Assembly (NCBI GenBank): GCA_046483025.1
Contig: JAWODZ010000049.1
Span: 1 to 24,465, forward strand
Source: CAYUAG01 sp046483025
GTDB lineage: Bacteria > Zhuqueibacterota > QNDG01 > CAYUAG01
Length of the DNA: 24,465 nt
Reading direction: 5' to 3'
Shown: piece after piece, positions 1-6,093 of the stretch
Layout of the letters: each line of letters begins with the position of its first letter
How positions within the stretch are numbered: position 1 is the stretch's first letter
Translations under genes and position numbers: made by a program
The notes under the pieces: generated by a model
The model's database searches: none
The model's input: the letters and a program-made list of their open reading frames with translations, nothing else
What the model was told of the DNA's origin: nothing

Positions 1-97
1 GTAAAAATCATTTATTATTACGTAGACCTTTTCCCTCTCCTATAACATGGAGACCCCCATATCCTGTTAAGGGCAAAGAATACATAAGGAAATCGCT

Positions 98-173
98 CCC
101 CACCCCTACCTGTACCCTTCAGGTGTTTAAAGGAGCTGTGACGCACGAACACACCCCACCCCTACCTGAACCC
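98..173. repeat. C-rich direct repeat pair
   Basis: Two copies of CCCCACCCCTACCTG[T/A]ACCC lie at 98-117 and 154-173, 56 bp apart, with 19 of 20 bases identical. They sit in a gene-free left edge (1-335). No open frame with a start and ribosome site is apparent here. The copies may belong to a dispersed intergenic element that also includes the hairpin and 12-bp array to the right. Confidence 0.7.
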
Positions 174-220
174 CGAAAACTTTAAAACAATGCGATGAGA
201 TGCCGTAGTAGTTCTAAATA

Positions 221-233
221 CCCCGCTTCGGGG
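221..233. repeat. short GC hairpin CCCCG-CTT-CGGGG
   Basis: A perfect 5-bp GC stem with a 3-nt loop, CCCCG (221-225) and CGGGG (229-233). It is isolated between the C-rich direct repeats and the 12-bp array. There is no T-tract on either side, so it does not look like a working intrinsic terminator. Confidence 0.5.
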
Positions 234-248
234 CGAATAAGAATGGTA

Positions 249-308
249 CACTGACAAAAGCACTGACAAGTACACTGACATTTCCACTGACAAATGCACT
301 GACAAATC
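249..308. repeat. five-unit 12-bp array of CACTGACA
   Basis: CACTGACA occurs at 249, 261, 273, 285 and 297, an exact 12-bp period with variable four-base linkers (AAAG, AGTA, TTTC, AATG, AATC). On the minus strand the unit reads TGTCAGTG. It lies about 30 bp beyond the 3' end of the AraC-like gene. Constant 8-mers with random linkers look like a protein-binding array (iteron or operator type), but all three minus frames are open through it, so remnant coding repeats cannot be excluded. A related array is at 9539-9576. Confidence 0.75.
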
Positions 309-335
309 CTGTAATAATGTTTATTAGATCAGAAA

Positions 336-680
336 TTAATTTCTTAATACTTTCCGGGCAAATTCGGTAAAGGTCAGGTTTGTTTTTCTTTTAATAAGAT
401 GGCATAAGGCGCTTTCTGTTTCGAAACCTAACTTATAGGCATAATAAAAAATAACATGTCCATCTCCTTCACTGCGGAGTATCTTTGTAAGTTCTTCTAT
501 TTTTTTATCCAAAAGATATTCTTTGGGGGTGGTTTGAAATAATACTCGAAACCAGGAATACAACTGGTTTACCTGAATATGAAACATATCTGAAATTTCG
601 TATATATTGGAAATATCGCAGATATGAGTATCAATATACTCTTTTACATCCCTGATTTTTTGTGCCCAATCCCGGGACAT
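336..680 (-). CDS. single-domain AraC/XylS-type transcriptional regulator
   Basis: A 114-residue protein consisting of almost nothing but an AraC-type DNA-binding domain. The first helix-turn-helix spans roughly residues 22-69 (ISDMFHIQVNQLYSWFRVLF), a linking helix follows, and the second spans roughly 78-111 (AYKLGFETESALCHLIKR then LTFTEFARKV). No ligand-binding or receiver domain precedes it, so the size resembles MarA and SoxS rather than full-length AraC. The ATG at 680 has a good ribosome site on the minus strand (AGGGGGA, about 6 bases upstream). It is divergent from the RND efflux genes with a roughly 240-bp AT-rich spacer. By analogy with MarA/SoxS and AcrAB it probably controls that efflux locus; this is inference. 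The family call is solid, the target is not. Confidence 0.85.
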   Translation of the reverse strand: MSRDWAQKIRDVKEYIDTHICDISNIYEISDMFHIQVNQLYSWFRVLFQTTPKEYLLDKKIEELTKILRSEGDGHVIFYYAYKLGFETESALCHLIKRKTNLTFTEFARKVLRN

Positions 681-750
681 GGGAAATCCCCCTATGAATA
701 CAGGATGATAAAATATTATTTATTTATTAATTAAATTTAATAATATAAAA

Positions 751-780
751 AAAATAAAAAAAAAAAAGACAAATTGTCAA
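751..780 (-). promoter_or_regulatory. candidate sigma70-type promoter of the AraC-like gene
   Basis: On the minus strand TTGACA (780-775) is followed after 18 bases by TATTTT (756-751), reading toward the AraC-like gene. The -35 box lies within the small palindrome GACAAATTGTC (768-778). The surrounding tract is extremely A-rich, so the -10 match carries little weight. Confidence 0.35.
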
Positions 781-802
781 GTACTTTTTAAATTTTTTTC
801 GA

Positions 803-823
803 AAGAATTTTTAAAAAATTCTT
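803..823. promoter_or_regulatory. 21-nt perfect palindrome, candidate operator
   Basis: AAGAATTTTT (803-812) and AAAAATTCTT (814-823) are perfect inverted repeats around a single A. The right end overlaps the first bases of the TTGACA box at 822-827. A dyad overlapping a -35 element between divergent regulator and efflux genes is a natural operator candidate. It is AT-rich, so chance is possible. Confidence 0.4.
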
Positions 824-850
824 GACAAACAAAAATATAATTACTACCTT
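822..850 (+). promoter_or_regulatory. candidate promoter of the efflux adaptor gene
   Basis: TTGACA at 822-827 is a perfect -35 hexamer. A weak -10 (TACCTT, 845-850) follows at the standard 17-base spacing. The TTG of this hexamer can be misread as the start of a longer adaptor frame. The ribosome site at 911-916 shows translation begins further downstream. Confidence 0.45.
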
Positions 851-920
851 TTTTATTGCTAATTCAAGAAAAAAAAGATATTTTTTTATAAGAAATTTTT
901 TCAGCCAGTCAGGAGGAATG

Positions 921-2045
921 ATGAAAAAATTTATAATCCCAGCAGTAATTCTGCTCATAGCAATAACAGCTGCAGTATACCTTGTCTTTCTGAATAAGCC
1001 CCCCTCTGAAAAAAACCAGTTCCAGCCGGATGAAAGCATTAAAAATTCCGGAGTGGATGTTAAAACTGTGATTGCTCAAAAAGGTGAAATCAGTAAATTC
1101 ATTACCACCAGAGCAAAAATGTATGCCATTACCAAGGGTGAGATCAAATCCCTGGTCTCCTCCGTGGTAAAATCCATCCTCATAAAAGAAGGAGAACTGG
1201 TCGACAAAGGGGATCTTTTGGCAAAACTGGACACCCAGCACATACAGAATGAGCTTGCACGGTGCAGAGCTGAATACATTAAAGCTGTATCCAAATTAAT
1301 GTTTGAATTAAGTTCCAGTACCAATGATTCCATATCGAATCTGTGGCAGAAATATCAAATGAACATTGCCCATGCCACCAAGATCCCTCCTTATCCTGAA
1401 CCGAAAACTGCCAAAGAAACCATCATGCTTTCACGTCTGAATGTCCAATCCACCTACAATCAGGTAAAAGAAGCTGAGTTAACCTATCAGCATTGCGACA
1501 TCAGAGCCCCGTTCAGCGGCATTGTATCCGATCTGAACATATATCCCGGTGCTCAGGTTTCATCAGGTCATACCGTCTGCAGCCTTACTGATCTTTCCAA
1601 CCTGAAACTGGTGATCGATATACTGGAAGAAGATATCCAGTCTATCGAGATCGGATCACCGGTGCTTATGGAAGGATATGAATCCAAACCGCTCAAGATT
1701 ACCACCATACTGCCCCGGATCCAGCAGGACCAGAATACAGGTCAGGCCCTGGCTTACTGCAGCAATCCCGGATTTTTGTTCAAAGACGGCCAGACCATTC
1801 AGGTGCAGATACGAAAACAGCTGTATGAGGACCGGCTCAAGGTGCCCAGGGAAACGCTGCTGAACCGGAATGAACGTGATCTGGTATTTGTGGTGCAAAA
1901 CGGCCTGGCAAAATGGAGATATGTTGATATCGGAGTGGGAAATTCAGAGTATGTGGAAATCCTGAATGGGGTACAGCCGGGCGACAGTGTGATTGTGGAA
2001 GGCCACTATTCCCTGGGGCATGATGTTAAAGTTAATCCTATTTAA
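921..2045 (+). CDS. RND efflux periplasmic adaptor (HlyD/MFP family)
   Basis: Membrane-fusion subunit joining an inner-membrane RND pump to an outer-membrane channel. From the chosen start the protein has 374 residues: an N-terminal membrane anchor (about 5-24), then a lipoyl-type half-motif VVKSILIKEGELVDKGDLL followed by LDT, a helical hairpin, the returning half-motif (CDIRAPFSGIVSDLNIYPGAQV), a beta-barrel region (LVIDILEEDIQSIEIGSPV), and a C-terminal membrane-proximal domain. The frame is open from a TTG at 822, but AGGAGG (911-916) lies 4 bases before the ATG at 921, with another ATG at 918. I therefore place the start at 921. It heads the efflux locus. Two hairpins follow the stop codon before the first pump gene, so co-transcription with the pumps may be partial. 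Substrate cannot be read from the sequence. Confidence 0.9.
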   Translation: MKKFIIPAVILLIAITAAVYLVFLNKPPSEKNQFQPDESIKNSGVDVKTVIAQKGEISKFITTRAKMYAITKGEIKSLVSSVVKSILIKEGELVDKGDLLAKLDTQHIQNELARCRAEYIKAVSKLMFELSSSTNDSISNLWQKYQMNIAHATKIPPYPEPKTAKETIMLSRLNVQSTYNQVKEAELTYQHCDIRAPFSGIVSDLNIYPGAQVSSGHTVCSLTDLSNLKLVIDILEEDIQSIEIGSPVLMEGYESKPLKITTILPRIQQDQNTGQALAYCSNPGFLFKDGQTIQVQIRKQLYEDRLKVPRETLLNRNERDLVFVVQNGLAKWRYVDIGVGNSEYVEILNGVQPGDSVIVEGHYSLGHDVKVNPI

Positions 2046-2105
2046 CTCCTGTCAGGGAATACATAACTGGTCAAAGAGGTCTTTTAAAAGTGCAGAGATT
2101 ATTAT

Positions 2106-2127
2106 GAGAAGCACAGCTTCTCTTTTT
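2106..2127 (+). terminator. intrinsic terminator after the adaptor gene
   Basis: GAGAAGC (2106-2112), loop ACA, GCTTCTC (2116-2122), then TTTTT (2123-2127). A perfect 7-bp stem with a U-tract fits a Rho-independent terminator 60 bp after the adaptor stop codon. Confidence 0.7.
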
Positions 2128-2130
2128 AGT

Positions 2131-2157
2131 TCCGACCCAAGTTCAACTTGGGTCGGA
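2131..2157. terminator. second strong hairpin after the adaptor gene
   Basis: TCCGACCCAAGTT (2131-2143) and AACTTGGGTCGGA (2145-2157) form an almost uninterrupted dyad: a 12-bp stem with a TCA loop, then GTTTT. It directly follows the first terminator, making a tandem pair between the adaptor and pump genes. It could be a backup terminator, an mRNA stabiliser or a mobile hairpin unit. Confidence 0.6.
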
Positions 2158-2216
2158 GTTTTAAGGTTGAAAGAAACATGGAATAAAAATTAAAATATAA
2201 AAAATAACCGCTCACT

Positions 2217-2247
2217 CTGTCATGCTGAGTTCATCAAAGCGTGACAG
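2217..2247. repeat. CTGTCATGC...GCGTGACAG hairpin repeat
   Basis: CTGTCATGC (2217-2225) pairs with GCGTGACAG (2239-2247) with one G-T wobble. The loop carries TGAGTTCATCAAA. Wording such as CATGCTGAG / TCCTGAG recurs at about 5618-5655 and 16183-16206, suggesting degenerate members of one intergenic family. Confidence 0.45.
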
Positions 2248-2278
2248 AAGAGAAGATAAAAGTATAAAATGATTTTGT

Positions 2279-2343
2279 CACAGATTAACATAAATAAAAT
2301 AAAGATATATCAAATCCGTGTTAATCTGTGTTAATCCGTGGCT
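2279..2343. repeat. CACAGATTAACA inverted repeat element, copy 1
   Basis: CACAGATTAACA (2279-2290) and TGTTAATCTGTG (2319-2330) are perfect 12-bp inverted repeats. They are followed by the direct near-copy TGTTAATCCGTG (2329-2340) and GGC. The element ends about 25 bp before the first RND start. A second, larger copy precedes the second RND gene (5911-6043). Together with the hairpins it fills the 322-bp gap 2046-2367, which holds no further gene. Confidence 0.65.
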
Positions 2344-2367
2344 AAGATAAACTAATTGGAAATAAGT

Positions 2368-5300
2368 ATGTTTGCCTTAAAACGACCAATTGCAATTTTA
2401 ATGTTTACCATCGCACTTTCCATATTCGGCGTGCGTTCCATGCAGAATATGAACACTTCATTTCTCCCGGAAATAGAATATCCGGAGTTTACTATCATCT
2501 GCCAGTATCCGGGCAGCAGTGCAGAAGAAGTGGAAAAGTACATCACCCAGCCTCTGGAAGAATCCTTTTCATCCCTGACTTCTCTCAGAGACATCATCTC
2601 CTATTCCAGAGACGGTCAGTCCATCATAAATCTGCAGTTTGACTGGAAGATCAACACCCGTTTCAATCTGCTGAGGATCAGGGAAAAGATCGATGCTGTG
2701 TATGATAATTTTCCGGAAAATGCAGAACATCCCCTGATCCTGGACTTTAATCCCGCCTCCATGCCCATTCTGCAGTTCACCTTTTCCGGAAATACTGATA
2801 TTACAGAACTGGCCTCTTTTGCCAGAGATGTGATCAAACCCCGTTTTTCTCAGATCTACGGCGTATCCAGTGCTCAGATCTCAGGTATGCCTTCCCAGGC
2901 TGTTCAGATCGTCACCAAACCGGAAAAACTGACAAAATATCAGATCAGCCAGTCACAGATCGAAAATTCAATACTCTCCAACCTGCCGGGCAGATCATTC
3001 TCTCAGCGGGTCAAAGTTGGGTATGCGGAACACTCCCTTACTGTGGATTTCCCCATAAAAAACATTTATTCCCTGAACCAGCTGCCCATTGACAACAGCC
3101 GGGGAATACCGGTCAAGCTGAAAGATGTAGCAGAAATTAAAGAGATCCCTCAGCCTTTAACTTCCTGTGTGTTCTATGATACAACCGCTGCTCTGGCAGT
3201 CAATATTTACAAAGAAGCAGGAGCAAACTCTATAGAAGCCTGTAACAATGCAGTTGCACTTATCAATACACTGTCAGAAGATCATCCGGAATTCAATTTC
3301 CGCATAATAAAAAATCAGGGAGCATTTGTCAGTGAGTCTCTTTCCAGTTTGAAACAGTCAATTGGTCTGGGAGCAGTGCTTGCATTTTTAGTGATCCTCC
3401 TCTTCCTCAAGAAACTGCGCCTTTCCCTTATTCTGGCTCTGGCCATACCTGTATGCCTGCTTCTTGCCTTTAATGCTCTTTTTATTCATAACATTACTTT
3501 CAATATCATGACTTTGGGAGGACTGGCACTGGGGATCGGCCTCATAGTGGATAATGGTATAGTCATGCTGGATTCTCTCAGTAAAAATTACAATCCTCTT
3601 GATACTGATAATTCGCTCTATCAGGGATTAACTAAAGTGGGACGGGCCATTGCAGCTTCAACTTTCACCACCATTGCCATCTTTTTCCCTATTATATATG
3701 TCAGCGGATACTCTGCCATTCTCTTCCGGGAACAGGCACTTACTATTTCCTACACCCTGCTGTTTTCTCTGATAACAGCACTTGTTCTGGTACCCTCTTT
3801 TTTTAAAATGTTCATAAAAAAATCAACTGACAGAATACCTGCCACAGAGCCGGAACAGAATGAAAAGAAAATTACACGCTTCTTGAAAAAAACTGTCTCC
3901 TGCACCATTCAGAAAATCCGGGATTTCTTCAGAAATACGGGAAAATTAATTTCCGGATGGACAAAACCTGTTTTTGATCTCTTTGACACCGGGTATGAAA
4001 AAACCTATGAGCTGTATCACACCTATCTGATCTCTGCCCTGAAAAACAAAAAAATATTTTTTTTGATTCTGCTCATCCCTGTTCTCATTGCAGTGCTCAG
4101 CTATGTATTCATACTTTCCCAGCAATACTGGCCTGATGTGGCCTCTGACAAAATCGAACTGACCCTGGAAATTCCCAGAGAATATCCCTATGAACTTATC
4201 GTATCTGAGACGAAAAATACCATACGAAATCTTTTAACCGACAAAAATAACAGAAACGTCACCACCCAGGTTTTTTCTCCGGTTGCAGCAGAAGCAGCAG
4301 ATCCTCAGAATATATTTTACCCACCCGGATATTACACTGTCCGGTTTGCCATTACCTTACATAACCGAATTACTGAAAAAGATTTTGACCGGAATGATTA
4401 CAGAAATGCCATAACCCTCCCCTATGACAATATTACCATTTCTCATCCTACAGCCCTTAAAAAGGAATTTTCTCAGAAAAGCTCCAGTAATTTTATGGTT
4501 TATTTTGCCGGGTCCAACCGGACAGAAAAAATAAATTTAGCCCACAAACTGCTGGACTATCTGCACACTGTTCCTTCTGTCAATGAACCGGTCCTGTCTG
4601 CAGGAGGGATGAAAGAAGTACAGTATGCTTCTTTTAAACCGGAAATTAGCAGTAAATATGATATATCTTATATGCAGGCCTCTGAAAAACTGGAAATTCT
4701 CTCCCGGGGCAGACAGATTGGCTGGTGGCAGCAGGGTCTGCATAAGATCCCAATTATTCTTCAATCCCGGGAAGTAGGAGTAAAAAAATTATCGGATCTC
4801 ATGGCACAGTTAAATGATCCTGCAGGCAATCTTTTAAGAAATGAACAGATATTCAATCTTACAACCAAAAAGAAAATTCTGGAAAGAAAAAGAGTAAACA
4901 GAAAATCTGTGATTTCAGTGGAAGGGTATGTTTCTCCTGCTCAACTGGGAAAAGTGAATCGGAAAGTAGAAAAATGGATAAAAATGCATCCCTCGGAAAC
5001 GGACATCTTCATCTCCGGAGAAAGCAAACGCATTTCCAGCTCCTTTTCTCAGCTGTTTAAAGCCTTCATGTTTGCTGCTCTGATCGTATATCTTATACTT
5101 GCAGCTCAGTTTGAATCCTTTTTCCACCCTCTGAACATCATAATCACTGTTCCGGTTGGATTCATGGGGGCAGTGCTGGGACTGATCATATTCGGTCAGA
5201 GCCTGAATGTCATTTCTCTTATCGGCATAATCATGCTCATCGGGATCGGGGTCAATGATGCCATCATCAAACTTGATTACATGGTCCTTCTCAGAAAAAA

Positions 5301-5547
5301 AGAAAAAATGGATATCCGCCCCGCAGTTCTGCAGGCAAGTAAAGAAAAATTCCGGCCCATACTGATGACCACGGTGACCACCATAGCTGCCATGTTCCCC
5401 ATGGCGCTTGGTTTCGGAGGTAATGCAGAGATCAATCAGCCCCTGGCTGTAACCATTATCGGAGGATTGTTCTTCACCACTGTACTGACGCTCTTTATTA
5501 CGCCGGTTGTATTTGAGGTGTGGGAAGAGAGTAAAGAAAAAAGATAA
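2368..5547 (+). CDS. RND multidrug/solute efflux pump, first copy
   Basis: A proton-driven inner-membrane exporter of the AcrB/HAE type, 1059 residues, the usual length. The first membrane helix is at the N-terminus (FALKRPIAILMFTIALSIFG), then a periplasmic porter region, a block of membrane helices including GLALGIGLIVDNGIVMLDSL (Asp395-Asn396), a second porter half, and the last helices with LIGIGVNDAIIKLDYM. Helix 4 has Asp-Asn rather than AcrB's Asp-Asp, and helix 10 has Asn-Asp in place of Lys-Asn, a variant seen in many RND pumps. The ATG at 2368 begins exactly at the first helix, with GGAA 6 bases upstream. An in-frame TTG four codons earlier is less likely. A long charged cytoplasmic loop (3820-4030) links the halves. 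The stop codon lies within an AAAGATAA-type purine repeat. Substrate unknown. Confidence 0.92.
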   Translation: MFALKRPIAILMFTIALSIFGVRSMQNMNTSFLPEIEYPEFTIICQYPGSSAEEVEKYITQPLEESFSSLTSLRDIISYSRDGQSIINLQFDWKINTRFNLLRIREKIDAVYDNFPENAEHPLILDFNPASMPILQFTFSGNTDITELASFARDVIKPRFSQIYGVSSAQISGMPSQAVQIVTKPEKLTKYQISQSQIENSILSNLPGRSFSQRVKVGYAEHSLTVDFPIKNIYSLNQLPIDNSRGIPVKLKDVAEIKEIPQPLTSCVFYDTTAALAVNIYKEAGANSIEACNNAVALINTLSEDHPEFNFRIIKNQGAFVSESLSSLKQSIGLGAVLAFLVILLFLKKLRLSLILALAIPVCLLLAFNALFIHNITFNIMTLGGLALGIGLIVDNGIVMLDSLSKNYNPLDTDNSLYQGLTKVGRAIAASTFTTIAIFFPIIYVSGYSAILFREQALTISYTLLFSLITALVLVPSFFKMFIKKSTDRIPATEPEQNEKKITRFLKKTVSCTIQKIRDFFRNTGKLISGWTKPVFDLFDTGYEKTYELYHTYLISALKNKKIFFLILLIPVLIAVLSYVFILSQQYWPDVASDKIELTLEIPREYPYELIVSETKNTIRNLLTDKNNRNVTTQVFSPVAAEAADPQNIFYPPGYYTVRFAITLHNRITEKDFDRNDYRNAITLPYDNITISHPTALKKEFSQKSSSNFMVYFAGSNRTEKINLAHKLLDYLHTVPSVNEPVLSAGGMKEVQYASFKPEISSKYDISYMQASEKLEILSRGRQIGWWQQGLHKIPIILQSREVGVKKLSDLMAQLNDPAGNLLRNEQIFNLTTKKKILERKRVNRKSVISVEGYVSPAQLGKVNRKVEKWIKMHPSETDIFISGESKRISSSFSQLFKAFMFAALIVYLILAAQFESFFHPLNIIITVPVGFMGAVLGLIIFGQSLNVISLIGIIMLIGIGVNDAIIKLDYMVLLRKKEKMDIRPAVLQASKEKFRPILMTTVTTIAAMFPMALGFGGNAEINQPLAVTIIGGLFFTTVLTLFITPVVFEVWEESKEKR

Positions 5548-5580
5548 AAGACAAAAGATAAAAGATAAAAAGAAAAAAGG
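5536..5580 (+). repeat. polypurine AAAGATAA-type repeat
   Basis: Degenerate copies of AAAGATA/AAAGACA run from the last codons of the first RND gene through its stop. The same wording reappears at 16091-16135. Probably simple-sequence expansion. Confidence 0.5.
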
Positions 5581-5617
5581 TGTCATTTTGAAAAAAGTTT
5601 ACAGTTTACCAAACCAG

Positions 5618-5655
5618 TCGCTCTGTAATGTTATCCTGAGCGAGCAAAGAACCTC
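5618..5655. repeat. degenerate TCCTGAGCGAGC intergenic repeat
   Basis: ATCCTGAGCGAGCAAAGAAC resembles the CATGCTGAG hairpin at 2217-2247 and the GTCCTGAGTGCAAGCGAAGG segment near 16183. It is part of the 546-bp gap 5548-6093, which otherwise holds a purine repeat, a possible small ORF and a long inverted-repeat element. Confidence 0.35.
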
Positions 5656-5743
5656 ACGCCTCTAAATAAAAAAGTATGACAAATTGTTACTGTTTTAAGT
5701 TAAACGTTAATTATATAGAGGATTATTCAAAAACAAATAGTAT

Positions 5744-5881
5744 ATGGAGAAAAAAGTAAAAAACTGTTGTTTTAGTTGTAAATCTATTTCAGGACAAGAC
5801 CAAAATTTTGCTTGGTTAAAAAAAAGATATTCTAGCTGGCAAGTACATTTAAAAATAAAGTATTGCCATAAACTAAATTAA
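5744..5881 (+). CDS. possible 45-residue cysteine-containing small protein
   Basis: An ATG-initiated frame of 45 codons with composition unlike the surrounding repeats: an N-terminal NCCFSCKS cluster, an aromatic/basic middle (FAWLKKRYSSWQVHLK) and a final KYCHKLN. The four cysteines and a histidine could bind a metal. No ribosome site sits at a normal distance; GAGGA is over 20 bases upstream. It is the only non-repetitive piece between repeats in the gap separating the two RND genes. I do not recognise it, and it may be a chance frame or a remnant of a longer gene. Confidence 0.25.
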   Translation: MEKKVKNCCFSCKSISGQDQNFAWLKKRYSSWQVHLKIKYCHKLN

Positions 5882-5910
5882 CTGAATGTTCTACAGTAAC
5901 TAAAAAATAA

Positions 5911-6043
5911 AGCCACAGATTAACCCGGATGAAACACAGATTTAATAAAAAAAACAGGGTTAATAAATTTTAATAAATAAAACTAAAACTTAAAATTTCT
6001 ATTTATTTAATCTGTGTTAATCTGTGTGAATCCGTGGCAAAAT
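5911..6043. repeat. GCCACAGATTAA inverted-repeat element, copy 2
   Basis: The left arm begins GCCACAGATTAACCCGGAT (5912-5930) and includes ACACAGATTTAAT. The right arm, about 6007-6037, contains AATCTGTGTTAATCTGTG and ends GAATCCGTGGC. The arms are imperfect inverted repeats around an AT-rich centre. It shares its core with the element at 2279-2343 and, like it, sits just before an RND start. Confidence 0.6.
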
Positions 6044-6093
6044 AATTTAATAATTATAGGAAAGTACCCCAAGAAGGAGTATTCTTAACTACC

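Noticed and set aside
249..308. CRISPR array
   Set aside because: The 8-bp repeat and 4-bp linkers are far too short, and no cas gene is in the window.
249..308. Coding repeat (minus-strand frame reading LSVHLSVEMSVYLSV)
   Set aside because: All three frames are open because the unit is 12 bp, and there is no start with a ribosome site. It is an expected by-product of the array.
822..920. Longer adaptor start at the TTG at 822
   Set aside because: This TTG is part of a TTGACA promoter box, and AGGAGG sits just before the ATG at 921.
4915..5586. 223-codon minus-strand frame opposite the first RND gene
   Set aside because: It is antisense to conserved membrane helices of the pump, and its translation is low-complexity (His/Asp/Phe-rich) without domain features.
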